Source: a virus
Strand: one strand, 5' to 3'
Length of the DNA stretch: 64,000 nt
Virus record (IMG/VR): IMGVR_UViG_3300033233_000020
Span: 31,071-95,070 of that record
Both the position numbers and the translations under genes were made by a program. Position 1 is the first letter of the stretch; each line of letters opens with the position of its first letter. The notes beneath the pieces are model-generated. The model was not told where the DNA came from and searched no databases. It saw nothing but the letters and a program-made list of their open reading frames with translations. Positions 1 to 8,312 of the stretch are shown one piece after another.

Positions 1-631
1 GAGCTTGAACATATCCATACTTAGTGTCAGTAGCTGGATCTTTTGATGCAGCAGTAATAGGAATACCTTCTACCGTTAATACGCGATCTTCAACTACTTC
101 TCCAATGAGTGGTTTAAGAGCTGGCCCACCGTTAACCCCTGGTATGTACAAAGGGGCTGGTAACGGGTTGATAGAAGACCAATTCCCGGCAAGCTGTACG
201 TACCAGTAGTCGGCATCTTCAGTGTAAGAGTCAACTCTTGCCCTTGTTCCTGTGCTGTCAATTACGTTATCAAAACGAAGTAGAGCACTAACGCGACACC
301 CTGTCCAGTGAATACCAAACTCTCTATTAGAAGTAGGAAATCCTTGTAATACGCCAATAATTACAGGGTCATTACCAGGAGCAGGAGTAGTTCCTTCTGG
401 AACTGGTAAGGTGTAACGAAAGGGAAAATTATATGATTTTTGGATTCCTACTGTAACAGCAATTTCATAACCACGTCTCCAACGTGTCCATGCAGACTCT
501 CGGTCCATGGCAACGATGGAGTTCGGTACTGAACCCCTGGAGAATTCAGTAGTAATACGTTTGATAGCACCAAGTTTGTAATCGGTCTGGTTGTTAAAGG
601 TACCAAATTTACCCCCAACTCTTTGTACCAT
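1..631 (-). CDS. Virion-type protein, 3' end cut by window
   Basis: An open frame starts at ATG 631-629 and runs without a stop to the window edge (about 210 residues visible). It begins MVQRVGGKFGTFNN and starts only two bases after the stop of the neighbouring minus-strand gene, so the two are probably co-translated. The product looks globular and mixed alpha/beta, with no recognisable domain. Its place at the distal end of the virion module suggests a structural role, which is inference from context. Confidence 0.75.
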   Translation of the reverse strand, partial: MVQRVGGKFGTFNNQTDYKLGAIKRITTEFSRGSVPNSIVAMDRESAWTRWRRGYEIAVTVGIQKSYNFPFRYTLPVPEGTTPAPGNDPVIIGVLQGFPTSNREFGIHWTGCRVSALLRFDNVIDSTGTRARVDSYTEDADYWYVQLAGNWSSINPLPAPLYIPGVNGGPALKPLIGEVVEDRVLTVEGIPITAASKDPATDTKYGYVQA

Positions 632-633
632 CT

Positions 634-1425
634 TTAATAGAAACCGCCCTGCGCATAGACATGTGCTCCTGGCAGATAACCAGAGATATTAGGACCATCG
701 GCAAACACACCAACGTATACGCGATCACCACGCTCTAGAAAAATGCCTTTATTGCGTAGTGGTGCTGTTTCACCAAGGCCGGTAGTATTACCTGCACTCA
801 TAACAGGAGCAGATAAAGCTGGCATTACATCACTACAATCAACTTGTTGCGTATTGGCCGGAACCTTCTTAGTAAACAACACCTTGTAGTCGCCACTCGC
901 GGGAATTGGTGTAGTGGTACCTCGCGTTTGGTAGAAGACAAAATTTACGGCTGGTTGATTAGCGTAAATTGTTCCACCATAACTGAAGCCAGAGGTAACA
1001 CCCGTTGAGTAAAGAATAGCTGTGTTGATTCCCGTAAGAGTACCTGATCCTGTGTAGGTGTAAAACCCAGCACCAGCAAAAGGTGCTCCTGCTCCAGTAA
1101 GAATACCGGTACTTACGATTTGTGCAATCTGACCGCTAACAAAACTAATGGGAGTACCAGAGGTACCGGAGCTTACCGTGTGATCTACGTCACGGTAATC
1201 ATCGTTGCGGATAATGGTAATGGAATCAATTACGCCGCCACTATTATTATCTTCACTGAGGTTGGCATCCATGTCCACCAAAATAGCTGGGGCCTGACCA
1301 CCTTGTACAACCAAAGTATTTGCTGCACCAGCGATTTGAGTAGTTACTCGAACCGAATCAAATAGAGGCCGGTCAATTAGAAGGGGTTGCTTGTTGGTAC
1401 TAGTACTGGCTATTTGACTAAACAC
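634..1425 (-). CDS. Beta-rich virion structural protein candidate
   Basis: 263 residues from a GTG start at 1425. The sequence is rich in Gly, Thr, Ser, Val and Ile with few charged residues between positions 60 and 200, typical of a beta-sandwich capsid or fibre component. No named domain is recognised. It lies in the minus-strand virion module, directly before another structural candidate. It might be a decoration, spike or connector-associated protein; the sequence does not decide. Confidence 0.75.
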   Translation of the reverse strand: MFSQIASTSTNKQPLLIDRPLFDSVRVTTQIAGAANTLVVQGGQAPAILVDMDANLSEDNNSGGVIDSITIIRNDDYRDVDHTVSSGTSGTPISFVSGQIAQIVSTGILTGAGAPFAGAGFYTYTGSGTLTGINTAILYSTGVTSGFSYGGTIYANQPAVNFVFYQTRGTTTPIPASGDYKVLFTKKVPANTQQVDCSDVMPALSAPVMSAGNTTGLGETAPLRNKGIFLERGDRVYVGVFADGPNISGYLPGAHVYAQGGFY

Positions 1426-1474
1426 CCTGTCTCTGGTAGATTGACAGGGGCCTCCGAAAACTTCTTTTATTCTA

Positions 1475-2038
1475 ATGGTACAAACAACTTTCCAGTGCTT
1501 CCTTTGTGGTGTTTTTTATGAACGCAGTGGCAACACGGCAGCATGGCATAGAAAACGGTTGCGCGACAGAGGATATACGTTTTGCTCAAAAGAATGTGGT
1601 TCTTTTAGGCATGGAGGATACAAAAATAAAACAAGTGAGTACGCTTCTTGGAATGCAATGAAAGATCGTTGTAACAATAAAAACTCCACAGCATACGCAC
1701 GATACGGCGGACGGGGCATTACACACGATCCAGCCTGGGCCGATTTTAAAAAGTTTTTAGAGGATATGGGTCCTAAAGAAAACCCAAAACTAGAACTAGA
1801 ACGTATTAACAACGATAAAGGTTATTACAAAGCGAATTGCCGCTGGGCTACACACAAAGAACAGACACGTAATCGTGGGGGTAAACGAGCAACACGGCTT
1901 TATACTTTCAATAACAAAACCATGTGTATTGCAGACTGGGCAAAAGAAGTGGGCATCAGCCCACAGTCAATGCAAAAAAGACTAAACAAAGGATGGGATT
2001 TGGATAGAGCCTTAACCCCACCCCTTAACAATACTTAA
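1475..2038 (+). CDS. Free-standing HNH-type homing endonuclease
   Basis: 187 residues. The N-terminus has Cys pairs (CFLC near residue 8 and CSKEC near 37) resembling a zinc ribbon. The middle carries the HNH-like signature YGGRGI, then W..F..FLEDMG, then LELERINNDKGYY and NCRWAT.KEQ.RN. The C-terminus (about residues 150-185) looks like a helix-turn-helix of the kind attached to phage homing endonucleases. It is the only plus-strand gene inside a 24 kb minus-strand virion block, which is the usual behaviour of a mobile nuclease gene. Probable role: site-specific DNA cleavage that spreads the gene. Confidence 0.85.
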   Translation: MVQTTFQCFLCGVFYERSGNTAAWHRKRLRDRGYTFCSKECGSFRHGGYKNKTSEYASWNAMKDRCNNKNSTAYARYGGRGITHDPAWADFKKFLEDMGPKENPKLELERINNDKGYYKANCRWATHKEQTRNRGGKRATRLYTFNNKTMCIADWAKEVGISPQSMQKRLNKGWDLDRALTPPLNNT

Positions 2039-2062
2039 CTGCCTACCAAGCTTCCCTTCCTA

Positions 2063-2764
2063 TTAAAGCAGGGAAGGGAAGACTAACCCAGGAAGACCAC
2101 GCGAGAAATCGTCAACAGTAGTGTTGGGATCTGTAGGACCAGATAGTACATTCAAGAGTTCATTGTTCAACAATTTACTGATGGGAGATTGATAGTTAGC
2201 ATTCTCCAAGAAACTCTTTTGTAACATCTGCTGAAATAAATCCGACTTCTTCGGGTCACTTGTTCCTGCAGTGGTTGCTGCAGATGCAATCTGCCCCTGC
2301 CCTGGAAGATCACCAAGAACACGTTGAGCATTTGCGTACAAATCACCACCTTGCTTAAAGCGTGGTAGTGCACCAGCAACTGAAGTCCCAAAGGAATCTT
2401 TGGCGTTCAAAGAGACATTCGGATTCCCACCTAAGACAGTTGCATAAGCACGATCAATTCCCATCTCACCTGGCTTAAAGCCACGGTCAAGAAGAAATTG
2501 AACAGCTTGTGGCATCTGTTCAGCACGGGTGTATTTACCCATGCGTGAAGGATCCAGGTACTTCTTTTGTTCAGAAGGACCAAATTGAATCATCCCATAG
2601 TAGTTGCCGCCAGCACCACCCCGAATATTGGGGTCCATGTTGACGCCTGACTCTAAGGAAAGGAATGCTCCCAGTTCGTATGGATTTAATTTTAGACGTT
2701 GAGCAGCATTAAAAATTGCCTGGCGATCAGCCGTAGGTAAAATGCCAATCTTGCTTCCAGACAT
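2063..2764 (-). CDS. Lytic transglycosylase-like (SLT-type) protein
   Basis: 233 residues. An LSLESG motif places a candidate catalytic Glu at residue 38, followed by GGAGGNYYGMIQFGP around residues 49-63, which fits the ES and GLMQ-like motifs of SLT or lysozyme-like transglycosylases. After about residue 150 the protein becomes low complexity and Gln/Ser-rich. There is no signal peptide, so it may be a virion-associated murein hydrolase that opens the cell wall on entry rather than the lysis enzyme. An AGGAG sequence lies upstream of the ATG. Confidence 0.7.
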   Translation of the reverse strand: MSGSKIGILPTADRQAIFNAAQRLKLNPYELGAFLSLESGVNMDPNIRGGAGGNYYGMIQFGPSEQKKYLDPSRMGKYTRAEQMPQAVQFLLDRGFKPGEMGIDRAYATVLGGNPNVSLNAKDSFGTSVAGALPRFKQGGDLYANAQRVLGDLPGQGQIASAATTAGTSDPKKSDLFQQMLQKSFLENANYQSPISKLLNNELLNVLSGPTDPNTTVDDFSRGLPGLVFPSLL

Positions 2765-2996
2765 CGACGGTACCCTATTCTCCTACCCAATTTGAATTTG
2801 CCTTAAGACCGGGAACAAACACTGCTTGAAGAGCTACGACTAGACTCAGTTTTGCGGTAAGTCGACGGACAAAATTAGGGCAAAGAATCATTGGTTTTTA
2901 GCAACAACACTGGTCTCCGTAGATCTTGTGATCTGTTACCCAGTAGGTGGACTTACACACTAAGGTGCTGCCAAGTGACTCTACTTTAACAAAAGT

Positions 2997-3947
2997 TTAT
3001 TTTGCGCCTGCTTGTTTTAGGAGCTGCTCTTGATAAGCCTTGATCATTTCAGGTGTCACATCTTCGCCACTAAAGTTCATAAGCCGAGGACCTTCTCCAA
3101 GGGCGTAAATGGGACCAGCGGGATTCAGTGCTGGATCTACTTGTGGTACCAATGGTGATGGCCCCATTGTGTACTCACCAGCTCCTCTAGACATACCGGG
3201 GAAAGTACGCTCCATTAGAGGATTAAAAGCAGGAGTAGGAACTTGACCTGTCTGTTTGTAAATGGTATCAAAACCAGACTGTCCAGTTTGAACTTTTGCA
3301 GCTAATTTAGGCTTAGCCTTGGCCCACATCTCCATCCCCATGTCACGAACGGAGTTCATTTCTTCTTGGGTCTTAGCTGCAGACCTAGCCGCCTCATAAC
3401 GTAGCAACTCAGGGTCTTGAGCTGTTAATTGAGCAGTACGAGATAGTTCCTGTTGATACGCACGATCTGCAGGAGAGACTATACCAGGCTGTCCTGTAAA
3501 GGTGTTAAGGGAGTAACCAGCGTTTCCACCACCTCCACCGCCCCCACCAGGTCTAGCTGCATCTGCAAGACGTAACTCAGCACGGCGATAGGATTCACCA
3601 TCAGCACTAGGAGGAATAGAGCCAATCACACCGCGATAGCGCCTTTGATTCGCAGCAACAGCAGTGGGACTAGAGCCAGCATACCCACGTGTCTGTGTAG
3701 AAAATTGATTTTGAATACTTGTTCCAAGATTTTGTAAACTTGTAATGATATTATCGTTTGGGTTAAAAACTTTAGGCACGATATATGCAAGGTCCATTAG
3801 TGTTCCAACCGGCCCTAGCAATCCAGTCGCTCTGGGCACCCCACCTCCACTCTTAGGCATTGTTGTACGAGCGTTTAGACGTTGCCGTGCAATACTACCG
3901 GCATCGCGTCCACTGGGATTACGTAATAAAAAGTCAAGCGGGTTCAT
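2997..3947 (-). CDS. Virion protein candidate with polyglycine linker
   Basis: 316 residues with no recognised domain. An uninterrupted run of eight glycines near residue 137 separates an N-terminal part, with an Ile/Leu-rich stretch around residues 40-60, from a helical charged middle and a Pro-rich C-terminal part. It sits two bases from the next minus-strand gene. A structural or ejected internal protein is plausible from context only. Confidence 0.75.
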   Translation of the reverse strand: MNPLDFLLRNPSGRDAGSIARQRLNARTTMPKSGGGVPRATGLLGPVGTLMDLAYIVPKVFNPNDNIITSLQNLGTSIQNQFSTQTRGYAGSSPTAVAANQRRYRGVIGSIPPSADGESYRRAELRLADAARPGGGGGGGGNAGYSLNTFTGQPGIVSPADRAYQQELSRTAQLTAQDPELLRYEAARSAAKTQEEMNSVRDMGMEMWAKAKPKLAAKVQTGQSGFDTIYKQTGQVPTPAFNPLMERTFPGMSRGAGEYTMGPSPLVPQVDPALNPAGPIYALGEGPRLMNFSGEDVTPEMIKAYQEQLLKQAGAK

Positions 3948-3949
3948 GC

Positions 3950-4411
3950 TTATCTCCAGTTAAGGTTTAAGAAAATACTGGAACCAGTACTTACGTCAGC
4001 AGGGCCAGGCAGCGCCTGGATAAATTCAGCACCGGAACGTTCGTAGCGATACCTGGCCTGGAACGGATCTTTGTAGTTGGGAACGTAAAGGATGTTGGCA
4101 AGTCGATTTGTCTCATAAAGATAAATCTCATCCCATACCTTTAATGCTTCCTTGGCATTACTGGATCTGATCGTACGATCAACGTCACCAGCAATGTTCT
4201 CAATCCGAGTAGAAGGCGAAGTTGCTACTTCGGTTTTCTTCTCGGCTGTGTCGCAGCGACCAACCTGAATAATGATCTTATCGTAGAAATAAGAATCAGG
4301 TACCGTGTTTAAGGATTCCTCCAGGCGAGCATAGTCACCCGCTGGTACAGAAACAACGTAATACCCCAAGTGGTATCTAACTCTACTTTTGTCGAAGTCA
4401 GATAAACGCAC
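3950..4411 (-). CDS. Unrecognised virion-module protein
   Basis: 153 residues from a GTG start at 4411. Mixed alpha/beta with several Tyr/Arg-rich strands (for example YRYERSGAEF near the C-terminus). Its size and position next to other virion genes would suit a head-tail connector or completion protein, but no diagnostic motif is visible, so that is only a suggestion. Confidence 0.75.
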   Translation of the reverse strand: MRLSDFDKSRVRYHLGYYVVSVPAGDYARLEESLNTVPDSYFYDKIIIQVGRCDTAEKKTEVATSPSTRIENIAGDVDRTIRSSNAKEALKVWDEIYLYETNRLANILYVPNYKDPFQARYRYERSGAEFIQALPGPADVSTGSSIFLNLNWR

Positions 4412-4446
4412 TTTTTGCCTTCAGTATTGTTTTATTATAAAAGCAC

Positions 4447-5088
4447 TTATCCAAGCAGGCCTTGTGTTGGTATTAACCTAGATAGCTCTTGGCTTAATAA
4501 CTGTTGCGTCAATGAAGGTTGTTGGCTTTGATTTAGTAATTGTTCAAATAAAGCGTATTGTAATTCTTGATCTTGACTGTCAGGCGCAGCAGATGGTGTG
4601 GCCGCCGCAGAAGCAGGAACAACGCTGGTATTAGTAAGATCAGTTGCTTCCCCCAAGTTTTTCATGTGGCCATAACCTAATTCATATTTGTTATCTCCCG
4701 TTGTCCACGTAGCAAGATTACCATAACCACCAGCATCTTTACGTGGGGTGAATTTAACGTCGCCCTCTACAAAAATTTCAGTCCCTTCTGCTCCAGCAAG
4801 ATCACGTCCTCTGTGATTAGTAGAGGCACCAGGAATACCCGTATTCCTTGGACCAAATCCAGAAGTAACTGTCAACCCAGCGGCGGGATTTAATGTGATT
4901 TCTCCGTTCTTACCTTGAAGATATTTCGGTACTCGATTAGCTCCTATCCTCACGCCCAGGAATTTGCTCTTATGGTATTTTGGGTTTTCGTATTCGCCGG
5001 TAAGTAGGTTCTTTACATACTCATGAAGGTGTGGACCACTAGAAACACCAGTGGAACCTAATTGCCCCAGTCTTGTGATATTCGCCAT
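4447..5088 (-). CDS. Circularly permuted M23/LytM-type metallopeptidase
   Basis: 213 residues. All M23 zinc-peptidase motifs are present but in rotated order. The motif that normally closes the domain (GSTGVSSGPHLHEYV, H20 and H22) is at the N-terminus. The normal beginning follows: SGFGPR at 76-81, NHRGRD with H92 and D96, and GYGHMK with H141. In ordinary LytM/M23 enzymes HxxxD comes first and HxH last. Upstream of the ATG there is no coding space for a lost N-terminal domain. After residue 150 the chain is a Gln/Ser/Leu-rich tail. A virion-associated peptidoglycan endopeptidase is the likely function. Confidence 0.8.
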   Translation of the reverse strand: MANITRLGQLGSTGVSSGPHLHEYVKNLLTGEYENPKYHKSKFLGVRIGANRVPKYLQGKNGEITLNPAAGLTVTSGFGPRNTGIPGASTNHRGRDLAGAEGTEIFVEGDVKFTPRKDAGGYGNLATWTTGDNKYELGYGHMKNLGEATDLTNTSVVPASAAATPSAAPDSQDQELQYALFEQLLNQSQQPSLTQQLLSQELSRLIPTQGLLG

Positions 5089-5161
5089 ATATTAATTTTA
5101 CCAAGAAAAAACCCCGGTCACCCAGGGCAAGTAATGCGCTAAAAGCGGAAAGGTAGATGTG

Positions 5162-5593
5162 TTAAACGCGGATCAGATCGGCTGCCATTACGGATTCCCA
5201 ATCGACCCTTCTAATCTGTTTCAACTGCTCAAGACTGCTGAATTTCTCACCCGATAAAGAAAGTTGAAGATCTTTAATTTCTCGAGCAGTTTTTAGACCA
5301 ATACCCTTAATATGGTCTGCAATCATTTGGGCTGTAGCACCGTTGATGTTAAGTCTTGTGTCGGGAGGGAAAGTACGAGGTGCTTCTTTAGATGCTCGAT
5401 CTTTTACTTGAAGAGTTTTGACTTTTTGAGTCGCTTGCTCATCAGGAAGCAATTCGGTTTTGTACGCGGTATACAGGCGACCATCTTGGTCTTCGACCAT
5501 GAACCAATCACCTGCATCCCACTCACTAACAATTCTTACCCGTGCTCCAGTCTTTTTATGACGATGGAGAATTTCTTCGGTGCTAGTAGCCAT
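5162..5593 (-). CDS. ComEA-like helix-hairpin-helix protein
   Basis: 143 residues. The C-terminal half (about 80-140) reads LNINGATAQMIADHIKGIGL, then KTAREIKDL, F.SLEQLKQI, the pattern of the ComEA-type helix-hairpin-helix that binds DNA through GIG turns. The N-terminal half (10-50) looks like a small beta barrel (RVRIVSEWDAGDWFMVEDQDG). It lies between the M23 peptidase and capsid-proximal genes, so it may bind DNA in the particle or during entry. Role in the phage is inferred. Confidence 0.75.
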   Translation of the reverse strand: MATSTEEILHRHKKTGARVRIVSEWDAGDWFMVEDQDGRLYTAYKTELLPDEQATQKVKTLQVKDRASKEAPRTFPPDTRLNINGATAQMIADHIKGIGLKTAREIKDLQLSLSGEKFSSLEQLKQIRRVDWESVMAADLIRV

Positions 5594-5622
5594 AAGACCA
5601 GATCAATTAACAATCTGGTCTT
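5594..5622. promoter_or_regulatory. 10-bp perfect inverted repeat abutting a start codon
   Basis: AAGACCAGAT and ATCTGGTCTT form a 10-bp stem with a 9-base loop. Read on the minus strand the hairpin ends exactly at the ATG of the HhH gene and has no following T tract, so it is a leader hairpin or protein operator rather than a standard terminator. Confidence 0.7.
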
Positions 5623-5634
5623 AGTTTAGCCTAA

Positions 5635-6429
5635 TCAGCTAACAGTGCGACCAGTTAAGTAGCCATCGATGTCTTCGTAGCCAGGTGCATCGTCAGGAAC
5701 GATGTAGCAAACTTCGACACAGAGGTAACCAGTGCGGCCAGCAGTTGAGTCACCGCTGGAGATGTAGAAACCACCACCAGTTGCTGTGGCGTTACCAGAG
5801 GCCTTGGAGAAGACCTTAAAGGTAGTTGCGCTGGTATAGGTAGCATAAAGTCCGGTGACGGTCGCAGACTGGCCGGTAGCGGTCAGGATGGGCACGTTAC
5901 CAAACGCTTGTACACCACCAGCGAACAAGATCTCACCCACTTGACCACCAGAAACGGTAGAAGCAAGGTTGGCTTGTGCAGTAGGCTCACCGGAATAAGC
6001 AACAGGGCTACCAGCGTTGTCGCGGCCAAAGGAGATCACGTTGCCGGTGGCGGCATAGATACCAGAAGCAACACGACCATCACCCCAACCAGAAGCAACC
6101 GAAATTGCCGTACGATAAACGTAAGCAGATTGGGTGGCGTTACCAGAGATCACCATTCCGGTGATGTCGGTACGGGTATCATCTTGCCGATAAGGCGAAG
6201 GGATGATAACAGAAGCAGTGGAGACAGGACCGCTGCCAGAGGTTGCCGTCACAGGAACGTAACCACGAGCCTGGAAGTAACGATAACCAGGGATAGCCAG
6301 CACCGAAGTGGGGCCACCTTTGGAAGAATCGTCAGTACCGTTTTGGGTATTGTCAATATTCTTATACCAGCTATTCAGGGGTTCAGCCCAGTTGCCGGGA
6401 AAGATTTTTTTAGCTGAAAGATAGGACAT
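5635..6429 (-). CDS. Capsid decoration or minor head protein candidate
   Basis: 264 residues, rich in Gly, Ala, Thr, Ser and Val with regular short strands, consistent with a beta-fold surface protein. It follows the major capsid gene on the same strand after a 29-base gap and has an AGGAGG sequence 7 bases before ATG, one of the strongest ribosome sites in the window. Strong initiation and adjacency to the capsid gene suggest an abundant head component. No domain name is recognised. Confidence 0.8.
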   Translation of the reverse strand: MSYLSAKKIFPGNWAEPLNSWYKNIDNTQNGTDDSSKGGPTSVLAIPGYRYFQARGYVPVTATSGSGPVSTASVIIPSPYRQDDTRTDITGMVISGNATQSAYVYRTAISVASGWGDGRVASGIYAATGNVISFGRDNAGSPVAYSGEPTAQANLASTVSGGQVGEILFAGGVQAFGNVPILTATGQSATVTGLYATYTSATTFKVFSKASGNATATGGGFYISSGDSTAGRTGYLCVEVCYIVPDDAPGYEDIDGYLTGRTVS

Positions 6430-6458
6430 TTATTCCTCCTAATGTAATTTATTTTTTA

Positions 6459-7610
6459 TCAGACGTCGCCGTCGTCTTGCAGGAAGCTGAACGCAGTGGT
6501 AATGAAGTCCTTGTTCAGAATCTCAAAACCAGCGTACAGTTGCCAAATCAGAATGATAAATCGGCTGAAGTCATCGTTATTGTTGATGAGGACTTGAGCA
6601 TTCGGGCCACCGATACCCACGCCAACTGCTTGAGGACCGAAGAAGTAACCTTGAGCGACTTCGTAGGTACCTGCGCCAGGGGTAGTGCCCAGGGTAGCAG
6701 CTTGGTTCTTGGTTGGGAAGTTGGTGGATTCGAAGAACTTCACACCTTCAAACTGAACGCCAGTAGGCATCACAGGTTCACCGGCAAGGAAGTAACCTTG
6801 ACCAGCTTGAGGACCTTGGAAGAAGCTAGCGTTGTTAGGCATCATGGGGTTACCCATGTACATGCCTTGACCAGGATTACCGGAGTAACGTGCAATCTCG
6901 CGGAAGTCAGGGTCACGACGCAGATGCATCATGAACGTGGGGTCGCAAATACAACGATACAGACCATCAGCGAAGGTAGGAACGTTGCGCTTACGCAGGT
7001 CCTTAACAACGGTCAGAAGGTCGGTACGAACTTGGAACTGCTGAACGTTAGCAGTGTACTCGCCTGCGGTGTAAGAAGGGTTCTTGGTCTTGTTACCAGG
7101 GAAGTAGTAACCACCTTGGCTAGAAGATGCGGGACCATTTGCTTCTGCCTTGGACAGTTCGTCAAGGAAGACGCGGTCACGCCAGCGGCGGTAGTCGTCG
7201 AGCAGGGTCAGTGAACCGATGCTCTGGTGGAACATATTCAGGTTACCGGTGTCCAGCAGCATGCGCTGGGCGGTAATCAGAGTTTCACGAGCAATCTTAA
7301 AGGTGCTGGGCTGAGTCGGATCGCCGGGGTCAGCAGGACCGGTGTATTCCTTAAGCACCACAAGGACTTTCTCCTTGGTGATGTTACGGCTGTTGGCGGT
7401 ACCGATGGTCTGGTCAGCGATGCGTTCGCGGCTGTCCTTAGTACCAGGGCTGCCCCAGAACTTGTAACGGTCGAGCTGAACAGTTTGGCCAGGCTGGGAA
7501 GTAAAGTCGTGGACAACCACGGGCTCTACAGCCATCTCGCAAATGTAAGCAGGGTGGGGGCGGTAAAGTTCCGCGCCCAGAATCTTAGGAAAGTCTGTAT
7601 CAAGAAACAC
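6459..7610 (-). CDS. Major capsid protein (HK97-fold type)
   Basis: 383 residues from GTG at 7610 with GGAGG upstream. The pattern fits HK97-fold capsid proteins of the N4 gp56-like kind: an N-terminal arm, a helix-rich segment around 108-165 (ARETLITAQRMLL, DYRRWRDRVFLDEL), a DPTFMMHLRRDPDFREIARY segment near 224, and a C-terminal Gly/Asn strand region ending in helices. Size, SD strength and position among scaffold, portal and decoration candidates agree. Assignment is by pattern and context. Confidence 0.8.
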   Translation of the reverse strand: MFLDTDFPKILGAELYRPHPAYICEMAVEPVVVHDFTSQPGQTVQLDRYKFWGSPGTKDSRERIADQTIGTANSRNITKEKVLVVLKEYTGPADPGDPTQPSTFKIARETLITAQRMLLDTGNLNMFHQSIGSLTLLDDYRRWRDRVFLDELSKAEANGPASSSQGGYYFPGNKTKNPSYTAGEYTANVQQFQVRTDLLTVVKDLRKRNVPTFADGLYRCICDPTFMMHLRRDPDFREIARYSGNPGQGMYMGNPMMPNNASFFQGPQAGQGYFLAGEPVMPTGVQFEGVKFFESTNFPTKNQAATLGTTPGAGTYEVAQGYFFGPQAVGVGIGGPNAQVLINNNDDFSRFIILIWQLYAGFEILNKDFITTAFSFLQDDGDV

Positions 7611-7720
7611 TTTCTTTTATCCTCCAGTGTCGCTGTGGACGATTATTTTATCGGGGAAAGATTCAGACACAAGTGTCTTATCTAACATAAATTTTAGCAG
7701 GCGCTAATTTACTAAGTAAA
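7611..7720 (-). promoter_or_regulatory. Leader of the major capsid gene with palindromes
   Basis: This 110-base gap upstream of the capsid gene contains AGACAC-AA-GTGTCT (7665-7678), the palindrome TTACTAAGTAA (7708-7718) and the GGAGG ribosome site. A promoter or processing site that raises capsid expression is likely, but no clear -35/-10 pair is evident. Confidence 0.4.
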
Positions 7721-8308
7721 TCAAGCGTATTGCAGGCCAGAAATAGACCGCGTTGGGATAGATCGCCGGGCGCCAGGCATGTTGCTGGATTGATAAGCTT
7801 CTGGGTCAGCAATTCCTTGTTGGAAACCAGGCGTACCCATCTCACCAATTGCACCACCAAGGGCAATGCCACCTAAGCCAGCTAAGCCAGCGGAAAGAGG
7901 TACAGCGGCGGCGGCGGCACCAGGAAATGCTGCTGCGTTTAAAGTAGCCGGCAATCCCAATAGATTTGTTCTAGCAATATTGCCCACAGTCTTGGGATCG
8001 TATAAAGTTGCGGCTTGGCCACGACTCATATATTCAGGACTGTTAACAATTCCTTGATTAACACGTTCCCTAATAGAACGATTAGATTGTCCCATAGACT
8101 TATTCAAGCCCTTTTCAACTAATCCTGGAAGGGCTTGTCCATACTTACCAGCAAGTACGCGGGCACCCATCAAACCTGCTGCTCCTCCAAGGCCGCCTGC
8201 AATTGCAGCTAGTCCAGCAGAACCAGGATCTTCACCTTGAGAAAGAGCGTACCCACCCGTGGCTAGGCCAGCGGCAGCGGGTACGCCATACCTAAGATAT
8301 TGGCGCAT
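7721..8308 (-). CDS. Gly/Ala-zipper membrane-type virion protein
   Basis: 195 residues with three long Gly/Ala-rich hydrophobic segments, near residues 8-22, 31-54 and 127-155 (FPGAAAAAVPLSAGLAGLGG), which can pack as Gly-zipper transmembrane helices. No signal peptide is obvious. Proteins of this composition are often carried inside virions and inserted into the host envelope on infection. It belongs to a set of at least five such proteins in the window. Function is inferred. Confidence 0.75.
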   Translation of the reverse strand: MRQYLRYGVPAAAGLATGGYALSQGEDPGSAGLAAIAGGLGGAAGLMGARVLAGKYGQALPGLVEKGLNKSMGQSNRSIRERVNQGIVNSPEYMSRGQAATLYDPKTVGNIARTNLLGLPATLNAAAFPGAAAAAVPLSAGLAGLGGIALGGAIGEMGTPGFQQGIADPEAYQSSNMPGARRSIPTRSISGLQYA

Positions 8309-8312
8309 GGCC

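Noticed and set aside
2167-2391. Second minus-strand frame inside the transglycosylase gene
   Set aside because: No start signal, and its composition is that of an out-of-frame translation.
6477-7685. Long plus-strand open frames opposite the major capsid gene
   Set aside because: They are antisense shadows of a strongly supported minus-strand capsid gene; starts lack ribosome sites and the products look random.
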